A program made the position numbers and the translations under genes. The notes under the pieces were generated by a model that had not been told where the DNA came from, ran no database searches, and was given only the letters and a program-made list of their open reading frames with translations. Positions 21,101 to 32,714 of a DNA stretch of 64,000 nt are shown here, one piece after another (position 1 is the first letter of the stretch; each line of letters starts with the position of its first letter). Source of the stretch: Sabellastarte sp. h YS-2021 (taxonomy: Eukaryota; Annelida; Polychaeta; Sabellida; Sabellidae); NCBI GenBank assembly GCA_964017235.1, contig OZ024936.1, forward strand, positions 32,510,040 through 32,574,039. The letters are read 5' to 3'.

Positions 21101-22692
21101 GACATTTACTTATGTTGTTATTTAGCTACAAATGAGAAAATAGCTATCACTCACTTATGGCATGCAATAGAACCCTAAACTATATGCATGTACCCTACAG
21201 TCACAATTTCAAAGTAGGTATTACTCAGCTATCCAATGTGCAACAGGTCTGAAACTTTACTATGTGATAGGTTATCAAAAACTAGATGAATAACATATTT
21301 GAAAATGTGTCCCTAACTTTAATACTTTTGAAGATATTTGACATTTACTTATGTTGTTATTTTGCTACAAATAAGAAAATAGCTATTACTCACTTATGGC
21401 ATGCAATACAACCGCAAAATATATACCATCTTATAGTTAAGGGCAAAGTAGCTGAACAACATATTTGAAGAAAAAGCTGTAACTGCAATAGTTTTGGAGT
21501 TACAATGGATTTACTCAACAGTCACAATTTCAAAGTAGCTATTACTTAGCTATGCAATGTGCAACAGGTCTGAAACTTTACTATGTGATAGCTTACAAAA
21601 AAGTAGATGAATGACATATTTGAAAAGAATTCTGTAACTTTAATACTTCTGAAGATATTTGACATTTACTTATGTCATTATTTTGCTACTAATAAGAAAA
21701 TAGCTATTACTCACTTATGGCATGCAATAGAACCCCAAACTACATGCCAGCTTATAGCTAAGGACAAAGTAGCTGAACAACATATTTGAAGAAGAAGCTG
21801 TAACTGCAATAGTTTTGGAGTTATAATGGATTTACTCAACAGTCACAATTTCAAAGTAGCTATTACTTAGCTATGCAATGTGCAACAGGTCTGAAACTTT
21901 ACTATGTGATAGCTTACAAAAAAGTAGATGAATGACATATTTGAAAAGAATTCCGTAACTTTAATACTTCTGAAGATATTTGACATTTACTTATGTCATT
22001 ATTTTGCTACTAATAAGAAAATAGCTATTACTCACTTATGGCATGCAATAGAACCCCAAACTACATGCCAGCTTATAGCCAAGGACAAAGTAGGTGAACA
22101 ACATATTTTACGAAAATATTGTAACTGCAATAGTTTTGGAGTTACAATGGATTTACTCAACTGTAGAATTTCAAAGTAGCTATTACTCAGCTATCCAATG
22201 TGCAACAGATCTGAAACTTTACTATGTGATAGCTTATCAAAAAGTAGATGGATAATATATTTGAAAAAGAATTCCGTAACTTTAATACTTTTGAAGATAT
22301 TTGACATTTACTTATGTCATGATTTTGCTACAAATAACAAAATAGCTATTACTCACTTATGGCATGCAATAGAACCCCAAACTATGTACCATCTTATAGC
22401 TAAGGACAAAGTAGCTGAACAACACATTTTAGGAAAATACTCTACCTGCAATAGTTTTGGAGTTACAATGGCTTTACTCAACAGTCAGAATTTCAAAGTA
22501 GCTATAACTCAGCTATCCAAGGTGCAACAGGTCTGAAACTTTACTATGTTATAGCTTATCAAAAAGTAGATGGACAACATATTTGAAAAGATTTCCCTAA
22601 CTTTAATACTTTTGAAGATATTTGACATTTACTTATGTTGTTATTTAGCTACAAATGAGAAAATAGCTATCACTCACTTATGGCATGCAATA
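18124..22692. repeat. Higher-order satellite: three 1523-bp repeats
   Basis: The basic monomer is about 160 bp, organised as 321-bp dimers. Four dimers plus one truncated 239-bp unit make a 1523-bp higher-order repeat, present three times (about 18124-19646, 19647-21169, 21170-22692). The three copies look almost identical; I noticed one T-to-C change (20557 against 22080), so the duplication is recent or an assembly product. The short open frames in each monomer are by-products of the repeat. Confidence 0.9.
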
Positions 22693-23460
22693 GAACCCCA
22701 AACTATGTACCATCTTATAGCTAAGAACAAAGTAGCTGAACAACACATTTTAGGAAAACACTCTAAGTGCAATAGTTTTGGAGTTACAATGGCTTTACTC
22801 AACAGTCAGAATTTCAAAGTAGCTATTACTCAGCTATCCAAGGTGCAACAGGTCTGAAACTTTACTATGTCATAGCTTACCAAAAAGTAGATGGACAACA
22901 TATTTGAAAAGATTTCCCCAACTTTAATACTTTTGAAGATATTTGACATTTACTTCTTCTGTTATTTAGCTACAAATGAGAAAATAGCTATTACTCACTT
23001 ATGGCATGCAATAGAACCCCAAACTATGTACCATCTTATAGCTAAGGACAAAGTAGCTGAACAACATATTTTAGGAAAATACTCTAACTGCAATAGTTTT
23101 GGAGTTACAATCGCTTTACTCACCAGTCAGAATTTCAAAGTAGCTATTACTCAGCTATCCAAGGTGCAACAGGTCTGAAACTTTACTATGTGATAGCTTA
23201 CCAAAAAGAAGATGGACAACATATTGAAAAGATTTCCCTAACTTCAATACTTTTGAAGATATTTGACATTTACTTCTTCTGTTATTTAGCTACAAATGAG
23301 AAAATAGCTATTACTCACTTATGGCATGCAATGGGACCCCAAACTATGTACCATCTTATAGCTAAGGACAAAGTAGCTGAACAACATATTTGAAGAAAAA
23401 CTTGTTACTGCAATAGTTTTTGAGTTATGAGCCCTTTACTCAAAGTAGCTAAGATTGCTA
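22693..23460. repeat. Diverged 321-bp dimers flanking the higher-order array
   Basis: Two to three further 321-bp dimers of the same family (units near 22570, 22891 and 23212) are more diverged than the higher-order block and end in CAAAGTAGCTAAGATTGCTA. Confidence 0.85.
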
Positions 23461-23592
23461 TTACTCGCTTATCTTTAGGCCTAAGTCAATAAAACCCAAA
23501 AAATTTTCAAGGGCATGAAAATTCATTGGGACAATTAATTTACAAAAAATCTGTAGCTGTAGTAGTTTTGGAGAAATCTGCGTGACTAACTA

Positions 23593-23674
23593 ACGCACGC
23601 ACACACGCACGCACGCACGCACACACAGACATCATTTCATAATCTCCCTCCCGGGCTAAAGCCCGGCGGGAGAT
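23593..23674. repeat. ACGC/ACAC microsatellite and terminal hairpin
   Basis: The CGCACGCACACACGCACGC tract (about 23593-23630) is followed by the 33-bp hairpin at 23642-23674. Together they mark the 3' end of the element. Confidence 0.8.
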
Positions 23675-23837
23675 AAAAATCATATATGGCTTCACAGTGA
23701 TATTTGCTCTCCAAGTGCTCTTGTTTAGCATGATCACAAAATTACACAGAAGTTTTCAGGCCTTATCTCACATGAAGGGATATTTTCTATGACATTTTTC
23801 TTTTGTTTAAAACATTTTTATTGTAGCATTGTGACAA

Positions 23838-23968
23838 TACATCTCCATAAAAAAATCATAACAACATATCATTCAAAAAACATAAATAAGCAATAAGTAC
23901 CCGTGATTACATCTCCATAAAAAAAATCATTACAACATATCATTCAAAAAACATAAATAAGCAATCAG
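23838..23968. repeat. Two tandem copies of a ~66-bp unit
   Basis: The block beginning ACATCTCCATAAAAAAATCA and ending CAGTACCCGTGA occurs twice in succession. The second copy runs into the terminal hairpin of the next element, so the start of that element was partly duplicated. Confidence 0.75.
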
Positions 23969-25457
23969 TACCCGTGAACGGGCTCTGTGTCAGCTGACTG
24001 TGTGCTTTGAGTTTTAGAGTAGAAGTGAAAGAAGAACGGGACACAAAACTTGTGCCCTGGAAATTGTATTCAGACGTAGAGTACCAGGTTAACTGTTAAG
24101 GTGTAAAAAGTAGGTGAATAACATATTTAAACAAAACACTGTACATGCAATAGTTTTCAAGTTACAACTGATTTACTCAACAGTGAGAACCTCAAAGTAG
24201 CTACTGCTCAGGTATGCCACGAGCTACAGGTCTGCAATTTCACTATGTGATAGCTGACTTAAAAGTAGGTGAATAACATATTTAAAGAAAATACTCTAAA
24301 TGCAATAGTTTTCAAGTTACAACTGATTTATTCAACCCTGAGAATCAGAAAGTAGATATTGCTCAGCCATGCCATAAGCTACAGGTCTACAATTTCACCA
24401 TGTTATAGCTGACCCAAAAGTAGGTGAATAACATATTTAAACAAAATTCTCTAAATGCGATAGTTTTCAAGTTACAACTGATTTACTCAACAGTGAGAAA
24501 CTCAAAGTAACTATTGCTCAGCTGAGCTACAGGTCTGCAATTTCACTATGTTATAGCTGACTGAGAAGTAGATGAATAACATATTTAAAGAAAAAAACTC
24601 TAAATGCAAAAGTTTTCAATTTACAAGTAAAGAACCTCAAAGTAGCTATTGCTCAGCTATGCTATGAGCTACAGGTCTGCAATTTCACTATGTTATAGCT
24701 GACCCAAACGTAGGTGAATAAGATATTTAAAGAAAATACTGTAAATGCAATAGTTTTCAAGTTACAACAGATTTACTCAACAGTGAGAACATGAAAGTAG
24801 CTATTACTCAGCCATGCAATGAGCTACAGGTCTACAATTTCAGTATGCTATAGCTGACCAAAAAGTAGGTGAATAACATATTTAAGGAAACCCTCTAAAT
24901 ACAATAGTTTTCAAGTTACAAGTGATTTACTCAACAGTGATAACCTCAAAATAGCTATTGTTCAGCCATGAAATAAGCTACAGGTCTGCAAATTTACTAT
25001 GTTATAGCTGATCTAAAAGTAGGTGAATAACATATTTAAAGAAAATGCAACTGCAAATGCAACTGTAAATGCAATAGTTTTCAAGTTACAAATCACTTAC
25101 TCAACAGTGAGAAACTTAAAGTAACTATTGCTCAGCTATGCAGTGAGCTACAGTTCTACAATTTCATTATGTTATAGCTGACTGAGAAGTAGATGAATAA
25201 CATATTTAAAGAAAACACTATTACTCACTTAGCTATTTGGGACAGACTCCCAATTTGCTCACCATGTTGTAGCTATAGAAAAAGTAGCTGAATAACATAT
25301 TTTAACAAAATACTTTAAGTGCAATACTTTTCAAGTTATAAGTGATTTACTGCATGAATTTGTGAATTTTAATGCATAAAAAATTGTTAAAAATTCATTC
25401 AAAAAATAAAGATCCAGACCTGATACTCACACAATAGAATCTACCTGTGTCCTAGTA
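23968..25457 (+). mobile_element. Helentron-like satellite element X1, 3'-truncated
   Basis: It begins with a near-palindrome GTACCCGTGAACGGGCTC (23968-23985) and TGTCAGCTGACTG (23988-24000), the same start as the element at 32442. The core is about seven 155-bp monomers (AGTAGGTGAATAACATATTT every 155 bp from 24109). It ends in TCTACCTGTGTCCTAGTA and is joined there to DIRS-B. The intact relative continues about 325 bp past this point. Confidence 0.7.
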
Positions 25458-26110
25458 GGCCGAAGCTAGCAAGAAAGCAGTTTTGAGAGTAAGGTGTTTG
25501 AGGTCTGTGTCTTTCTTTGAGGCTCAAAGGGTGCTTTTGTGAGCTCATTGAGAACAACAGAAAGGTTCCACGTAGGAAGATTCCTGGAACTTTTGGGACG
25601 ATCCCTGTGAAAACTGGACAGTAACCTATAATTAAGGTCTGAACTTTGAGAGATATGGAGCCCTGAAAGGCCCAAAGTGTCAACAATGGCCGTCCTATAA
25701 CCATCAATGGTCGAAGGGCACCTGCTTAGATCTTGGTACACGTACATAAAGAAGTCTGAGACCTGCTTTACAGAGGGAGTGGAGAAATCCACCGAATTTT
25801 CTCTGCACCATTTCTCAAATAGGGTCCACTTTGACTTGTAGATGGTCCTTGTTGATGATCTCTGAGGGGCAGCAATTCTCTCTACCACCTCCACAGAGAA
25901 GCCTTGTTCTTGGAGCTGTCCACTCCTAAACACCAGGCGTGGAGGTTGAGATGCTGTGGATTGCTGTGGAACACATAACTGTGGGACTGTTTGAGAAGAG
26001 TTCTTGACACTGGAAGTTGAAGTGGGATCTCTGTTGAGAGCTGCACTAGGTTCCAAAACCAGGGCATCACTGGCCAGCCTAGGGCTATTACGATGATCAG
26101 GCAATTGGAT
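25458..26110 (-). pseudogene. DIRS-B tyrosine recombinase, N-terminal fragment
   Basis: This matches the DIRS-A recombinase from the Arg/Pro-rich N-terminus through TRTIYKSKWTLFEKWCREN and RDRPKSSRNLPTWNLS to TLLSKLLSC near 25466. The catalytic Arg, His-x-x-Arg, Trp and Tyr are all missing, so it cannot recombine DNA. One further frameshift near the truncation is visible against copy A. Confidence 0.85.
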
Positions 26111-26126
26111 TGCCTGACTTTTTGGA

Positions 26127-27831
26127 TCACCCTGTGAAGGAGGGCCATGAGAGGGTAAGCATAAGCAGTGAGACCCGACCAGTTTTGTTCAGAGCATCTA
26201 TGTCCCAAGTATTTTGGTCTGGGACTGGAGGCATGTACAGCGGAACTTTGTGGTTCAGGCGAGTGGCAAATAGATCTACATGAGGAGTGAACCACTTGAG
26301 ACAGATCTGTTTGAACACCTGCGGATGCAGTAACCATTCTGTTGACTGAACTTGGTTAGACCTGGACAGTAGGTCGACCATCACATTCAGACACCCTGGA
26401 ATGTGTCTGGCTTTTAGTGTTATCTGGTAACGATGGCACCAGGTCATGATCTTCCACAGGAGAGCGCACATCTCCACCCAGTGGGTTCCACCTTGTTTGT
26501 TTATGTAGGCTACCACTGTTGAGTTGTCTGTAGTAACTAACACTGTTTGGTTTTGACACTGGTCCTTGAACCTTTGAAGGGCCAGAGAAACCACCTTCAG
26601 CTCTAGAACATTTATGTGTAGCCTTTTTTCCCTGTCTCACCACAGACCTTTTGCAGAGGTTTGCTCTAAATGAGCGCCCCAGCCTTCATTTGAGGCATCT
26701 GTAAAGAGTTGGATACCGTGGTCTTTGGTATGAAGGTCTGAGCCTTTCATCACGTTTGTGGGATTTTGCCACCATTCTAGGTGTGCTGAAATGGTTTCTG
26801 TCCAAGGAAGGAGGGTGTCCAATGACTGAGGAAATTTCCAGTGCTCCTTGAGGTGAAACTGAAAGGGTCTCATGTGAAGGCGTCCCTCCAGGACCATTTT
26901 CTCCGTTGATCAAACAATTAGCGACATCAAACATCTTGCAGTCAAAACATGTTTTGGCTTGAGTCGTAGGATCAAATCCTGACGTTTGAGCCATCTCTCT
27001 TGAGTGGCTTTTACAAGGGCTGAATCTAGATGGTATTCGTAGCCCACGAAGGAAAACACCTGAGTTGGCTTTAATTCAGACTTCTCCAGATTTATTATCC
27101 ACCCTACGGACTGAGAGAGGTCCACCACTGTCTGAGTGTTCACTTTTGCTTCTTCCTGAGACTGGGCCCTGATCAGCCAGTCGTCCAGATACTGGTGAAG
27201 TCTGATTCCCCTTGACAGGGCCATCAGCTTCACCTCATTAAAATCATTGTAAAGACCTGATGGGCCATGGCTAGTCCGAAGGGAAAAGAAGTGAACTGGA
27301 ACACCTGTGGCAAAACCTTAGGTACTTCCTTGAGTTTAGGTGGATGGAGATGTGAAGGTAGGTGTCTAATAGGTCTATCGACAACACCCATTCCCCTGGA
27401 ATCAGAGAGGCCCTGATGGACTCTGGTGTTTCCATTTTGAACCTTTCTACAAGTAGGAAGGTGTTGAGCCTGCTTAGGTCTATTACTGGCCTCCACCTTT
27501 GGTGAGGCTTGGGTACAAGAAACAGGCAACTGTAAAACCCGAGAGATTTTACATTTTCCACCCTTTCTATTGCATTCTTTGACAGTAGAGACTGGATACA
27601 ACAGGTCAGAGCTATTTCTTTTTGAAGGGCCTTGTAACCTGACTGAATCAGAGGGGCTCTGACTAAATTTGGTTTTGAGATGAATGGAAGAATGTAACCA
27701 TTGGTGATGATGTTTAACACATTGTCTGAACATTTGTTTGTGAGCCAGTCTCTTCTGAAAGAATGGAGGCGACCTCCTACTGGTGGACTGAGGGAGGCTT
27801 GAAAGGAGTCATTGGAAGGAGGGGTTTCCAT
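26127..27831 (-). pseudogene. DIRS-B reverse transcriptase / RNase H, multiply frameshifted
   Basis: RT motifs survive in separate frames: PKPHQRWRPVIDLSRLN, SIDLLDTYLHISIHLNSRKY and HQYLDDWLIRAQ (YLDD box). RNase H pieces LFTDASNEGWGAHLEQ and TTDNSTVVAYINKQGGTH are also present. At least four frameshifts or small deletions separate them (near 26600, 26900, 27235 and 27300). The Gln codon replaced by TAG in DIRS-A is intact here. Confidence 0.85.
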
Positions 27832-27888
27832 GCCCTCGTCTCCTAGAGTGGGGTCGAAAATGACCCCTGGATCCTCTGAAGTTCGGTT

Positions 27889-29926
27889 TCATCCTAACTG
27901 AGGAAAACAATTGGTTACTGCTTTGGGAGGAATTGCCCCCATAGGGGTGTTTCCTGTAGGAGCCTCTTTTCTTGTTGTGGAGGGGACCACGAAAGGGCTT
28001 GTTTTGATTGGGTCCAAAACCCTGAGAGTCTTTAGGGGTGTTTTTTTAAGGAGGAAGTCCTCTCCATCCTTCACTAATTGAGACTTGAAAAGAGGAGTAG
28101 GCCAAAAAGGCGAGTTCCTCAGTTCCTGACATCTTGAGTCCCCTAGATGTGGTTAAAGGGTCATTTCAGCCTCTCTTCTCAGCAGGCCAGTGTTGCCCAT
28201 GGTATAAAGTTCCCTCTGGAGTATGTGGGCTACAGATTTGGTAAAGCAGGCTAAGGCTCTCTGTTGAATAAAAATCCTCTTATTCATGAGATCAAAATAA
28301 TCACAAGCATTTTCATAACCACGTCTGGCAGCTCTTTCGGGGTCGGCACCCTTTTGAATTTGGTTTTTGACCCTTTTGAAGGTAGCCTTGACACTGTGTA
28401 GGCACTTCTCCATAACAGTGTTACAAGAGGAGGCAGTCCTGGCGAAAGTAGCTGTGAAATTGATGGTAGAAAGATTCTGCCTAGCTAGATCTTTATGCCT
28501 AGCTAGATTCCTTAAGAACTTGTAGGGGAACCTTGCCCACAGGGGCCCCAGAGAGCTTTGGAGAGATACAGATTTTTGCAAAATCTGTGTTAAGTTCTTG
28601 AAGCTTATCTTCAAAACAAGGTTGTCCCACCTTGTAGTACTTGGCTGTTGAAGCCAGGAGTTTGATGTATTTACCCTTAGGTAAATTGGAGGCCAAGAAA
28701 TCTTGTTCAAATTTCTCAAAAGCATCTTTGAGAATTGGGTTCGAAGGGAGCATAGCAGAAGGGCATCTTAGCCTTAGCTCCTGTAGGCCTTTCTCATCGT
28801 CTAGGCCTAGCACAGTGGTAGAGGACCTAGGCAAAGTTTCCCTGGGGTCAGGGAGATCTAGAATTTGCCTGAAAATTTCCACTTCCTCAGCATATTGAGA
28901 AGGGAGGTCAGACATGTCTACCTCCCTATAAAAGACTGGATCTGTGCTGTCCTGATGTTGAGGTTCCTGAGGAACCTTATGTTGAGGTTTAGTAGGCTTT
29001 CTAGCTGAGGCAGAGGACCCATCTTCCTCTGAAGAAGATGACTGAAAATAATATTTTGCCCTTGCCTTGTGCTTCCTTTTGTCAGAATGCTTTTTTGCTT
29101 TAGGAGAAACCTTTCTAGGGTGTTCCGACTCGGAATGATGTTCTGAGTGGTCGGATTCAATATCCGATTGCTTGGAAGCATGGTCGGACTGGACATTTTG
29201 AGAAGACTTGGGAGGAAGTGGAAGGTCCATAAAAGTCAGTGCCCAAGTGGTCAGATGTCCATGGAATAGAAGTACAAGTCGGAATAGGGTCGGCCTGAGT
29301 ACTTGGTCCAGGTTTAGGTCCAGCTTGGGCAGAGTCGGACGTCTTAACTACATCCGACTCGGATGCTTTTTTGAAGGAAAGCATTTCATCTCTGAGAGAC
29401 TTCATTGCCTCTAGCATGGACACCTGGAAGATCCCCCCTTTCTTGCTTAAGTTGGATGTTAAATGTATTACCCAGGCATTTTTCAAGCCTACTTTCTATT
29501 TTATTCTGCAATGCAGTACCTGGGGTGGGTGGGACAGTTTGTGGCATTTTTAATGACAAGGATTCAAAACGCAAGGGTTGGGGACGTGGAGGTGAAGAAA
29601 ATAAATTGTCAGCAGCACCCTCAAGGTCTGCTTGAGAGCCAGAGAATACATCACCATTGTCACCCAACAGGTCAAGATCATCTTTACTAGTATTAACATC
29701 CGATGCCTTCTGCTTCCTGATATACTGACGTCTATGCTTAATTTTGATCTGCTGTTCCTCGGTGAAACTTAGAACAGATATTGCATGGTGACTGGTAGGT
29801 GACACAGGAATCGTCTCCCTTGCCAGATTCCCTACAAGTGGGGCAATAATTGTGTGTATCGAATGGATAGCAGAAGTGACGAGATTTAGATGATCTTGGC
29901 TTTGAACTAGTTTGATGGGAAGACAT
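27889..29926 (-). pseudogene. DIRS-B gag-like protein, frameshifted
   Basis: The N-terminal Cys/His motif is retained (CRHFCYPFDTHNYCPTCRES, then CVTYQSPCNIC), followed by an acidic segment (DDLDLLGDNGDVFSGSQADL), a Ser/Lys region and the Cys-containing core. The frame linking the zinc motif to the acidic segment, broken in DIRS-A, shows how the intact gag should read. At least three other frame changes and a shortened C-terminal Gly/Arg tail make it non-functional. Confidence 0.8.
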
Positions 29927-30049
29927 TTTTACTGCAATAAAAAATCCGAGTCGAAACGCGGAAAACTCACAAAGAATACTTATCCTGTGTTTCCTAAATT
30001 TTACAGAACATTCTATACAATAAAATTAAAAAATAGCATCAGAGATGCC

Positions 30050-30948
30050 CGTATGCCACAGCGTGGGGAAATATTTTTCAACACCATGACATATAGAAGT
30101 AGTGTAACAGTACAAAGTTCAAGATACTTTCAGAGCAGTGTCAGTTATATTAAGGTCCAAATAATGCTTAAGTAGAGAAAATAATATCTAAGGAAAAGAA
30201 ATGTATGTAAAGATGAAGTATTAAAACAAAACAATTCAATAATAAAATGACAGCATTTATCAGTAAACCAAAAATGGCCGAATTATGGTTTGGATATATT
30301 GAGTGTGTGGTGTTGGAGAAAAGCCTGTGGCTCACTTGATGAAATTCCATCTGTTACAATGGGAACTTGCAAAAGGAAATTCTTAATGAATTCTAATATG
30401 ACTATAACAGTGCTTAATCTGCATCAATGGACAGACCCAAAGGTGCAACAAGATTTTAAAGGTCAATACAGCAAGGTCAAAGGTCAATCAGTGTCACACC
30501 ATGACGTGGCACACCTAAAACCCTCAACCAATATCCCTACCAAGTATAAACTTCCTACACCTTACAGTCTCTGAGATATAGCCTGGACAAACTTTTATAG
30601 GTCAAGGTCACTACAGCAAGGTCAAAGGTCAAATCAAGGTCACACTATGACATAGCACACCTACACCCCCTAACCAATGTCCCTACCAAGTATCAACTTC
30701 CTACACCTTATGGTTGCCGAGATATAGCCCAGACAAGATTTTCAAACTCAAGGTCACTACGGCAAGGTCAAAGGTCAAATCAAGGTCAGACCATGACGTT
30801 GCACACCTACACCCCCCAATCAATGTCCCTGCCAAGTATGAACTTCCTACACCTTACGGGTTCTGAGATACAGCCCGGACAAACTATTTACCGCCACCCG
30901 CCCGCCCACCTACGCCCGCCCATCCGGACACCATGGGTGAAAACAATG
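30050..30948 (+). mobile_element. Pearl-like element, copy 3, inserted in DIRS-B
   Basis: It starts with degraded GTATGCCACAGCG and carries the same unique 5' part and three 146-bp monomers with exact DR1 sites (near 30474, 30621 and 30766). It ends at GTGAAAACAATGG without the terminal palindrome. DIRS-B sequence (CATCCAACAATACATATGTG) resumes after it, so it inserted after the DIRS element. Confidence 0.75.
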
Positions 30949-31192
30949 GCTGAATAATAACATCCAACAATACATATGTGCTGAGAAATCAATAAATTAT
31001 TGAGAGATATGACTTTCCAATATGGCAGCCAATGAGAGAAGGACAAATTACCAAATGACACTGCTATGGTACATACTAAACCACGGACTCGGCCAAATCC
31101 AAACGTCCATTTTTCTTGGTTGTTGGCTGGAGTCATGGCCTCCCGAGTTAACATTCAGTCCCACATGGTAAGCTATTGTAGCGCAATAAAAT

Positions 31193-32151
31193 CTGCTATT
31201 TTATGACCCCAGTTTGACGCCTAGAGGGGGGTTGGGGGGAAATTTCACTTGCTTTTTAGACTCTCCACATATGGTTTCCTATTACCTCCCAATACATTTT
31301 ATGGCTGTAAATGCAATACTTTAGCAGATAATGGGTTGGCCTTCTGGTTGGTACCTGTGAGAAAATTGATAATAAATCGGTGAATTTGTATCGGATCGCT
31401 CCCAAAATCTCATCAGCTCGCGTTTTTGATAGTATGAACATGTGTATGAAATTATAAGCCTCTGTGGTTAGTATATTTTGCTGTACCCAAACTATTTTTT
31501 GATCATGCCTTGATAAGGATCAAAGGTCAAATTTAAGCATGTGGAAAATGTTTCCCATGCCTAAGGTATATAACTGCTACATATGGTTAGAAAGCTTCCA
31601 ATAAAAAGGGTGATATTCAAGGGAGAGCGTAATGCCCAGCCCAATGGGCCAGCAGAACACTATGAGCAAAAACAATACCTACACACCCTGTAAAAATAGT
31701 ACAGTATACCACAAACCTGAAAACAAGTAAGCACCCCCTGGAGAGGACCTTCATTTTTGTTTCTTTTTCTGTCAGATGCATTACAGTTATTTTGCTTTCT
31801 ATGATCCAAATACAGATCCATTAGTTATTTTGCTTTCTATGATCCAAATAATCCATTTACTTATCCGCCATGAGCCATATTTGTCGTAAATAGGGGGACC
31901 TACAAAGTGGGACATATTTTTTTCAAATCTCACAAAGATTGACGATATTATACTCATGCTATGCACTTGTATAACATTGTCGCCTTCATTCATAATTTTG
32001 TTTTCATATTTCTCATTCAGAAAGCTTTCTTATTTTATCCTCCCAATTTAACCCTGTTCCAAAACATAACTGAAAAGTAGCTATTTTTAGCTTACAAATG
32101 TTACAATATTTCCTGCATATGCTTAGATAGCATGGATTGTTTGGTACTCAC
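31193..32151. other. Intronic DNA, no gene
   Basis: Sequence between DIRS-B and patched exon b. A short duplication (GTTATTTTGCTTTCTATGAT near 31785 and 31824) is visible. Nothing else recognised. Confidence 0.55.
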
Positions 32152-32275
32152 CCAACAACAGAAATGGCAGGATATTGTGCAAGGGTCCAAAGAAGACACC
32201 AGCATAAGATGCAATTCCAATACTGACCAGTGCAGAAAACCCTACACAGAGAACTCCAGAAATGGCCAGGAAGAC
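32152..32275 (-). CDS. Patched domain-containing (PTCHD3-like) protein, exon b
   Basis: This 124-base exon lies between acceptor TATTTTTAG and donor GTGAGT. It starts in phase 0 and leaves one base of a Gly codon completed by exon c. It encodes two hydrophobic segments, VFLAISGVLCVGFSALVSIG and the start of LHNILPFLLLG, with a short FFGP loop between. Joined to exon c it gives LPFLLLGIGVDDMF, the hallmark of sterol-sensing domains in patched-related RND transporters. Both adjoining introns exceed 23 kb and are mostly transposons. Confidence 0.93.
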
Positions 32276-32441
32276 CTAAAAATAGTGGGACAGAAAGTTT
32301 GGAACAAACAAACAACCATATGCACTTCACAGGGATGACTTGCAAAGTTAGAGGTGGATTAACCAAATGGATGTGCTAAACATGGCTCTTCATATGCAAA
32401 CAAACGAGAACATACCTCACAATATTACAAACAAGAGGAGA
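32276..32441. other. Intron start region
   Basis: Short intronic sequence between exon b and the satellite element. Nothing recognised. Confidence 0.4.
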
Positions 32442-32714
32442 GTGCCCGTGAACGGGCACTGTGTCAGCTGACTGAATGTTTTTGATTTGTGATGGTGATA
32501 ATGAGAGGAAAGCATAATTATCAGGGAAAGGGCTGTACAGAAATACAGTAAATGGTAACTGAACAGCATGTTCGAAAGATATTCCGAAGCTGACAGAAAA
32601 AAAGGACAAAAAAGTTGTGCCCTGCAAATGGTATTATGAAATAAAGTAACAAGGTAATTGTTTAAGTGTAAAAAGTAGGTTAAAAATATTTAAAGAAATA
32701 CTATAAATGCAATA

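Larger units (their letters stand above)
15735..23677 (+). mobile_element. Helentron-like element with giant satellite core
   Basis: The left end has ATCTCCCGCC (15735-15744). The right end has a hairpin at 23642-23674 with arms ATCTCCC.CCCGGGCT and AGCCCGG.GGGAGAT, whose outer part is the inverse of the left motif. Between them lie about 7.7 kb of tandem repeats and an ACGC/ACAC microsatellite just before the hairpin. Subterminal inverted repeats plus a 3' hairpin and a microsatellite are features of Helentron-associated elements. No transposase is encoded. It lies between DIRS-A and the next element in a patched intron. Confidence 0.65.
25458..31192 (-). mobile_element. DIRS-B, 3'-truncated and carrying a pearl insertion
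   Basis: The 5' end is intact (ITR ending CTATTGTAGCGCAATAAAAT near 31192) and gag, RT/RNase H and the first part of the recombinase follow. The copy stops at 25458 inside the recombinase, before the catalytic Arg, where it abuts element X1. A pearl-like element (30050-30948) splits the 5' untranslated region. It is in the same orientation as DIRS-A and the host gene. Confidence 0.85.

Noticed and set aside
18240-23393. Series of short similar plus-strand ORFs (60-112 codons, MNDIFEKNSVTLILL type) repeated along the array
   Set aside because: They follow the 321-bp satellite period, lack consistent starts and end where the monomer changes. They are by-products of the repeat, not a gene family.
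23540-23737. Minus-strand ORF across the ACGC microsatellite
   Set aside because: It translates a simple repeat (CACVRACVRA) and the hairpin; no coding signal.
15894-25200. CRISPR-like appearance of regularly spaced repeats
   Set aside because: Monomers are contiguous with no unique spacers, units are 133-321 bp, and the context is eukaryotic with introns and retrotransposons.
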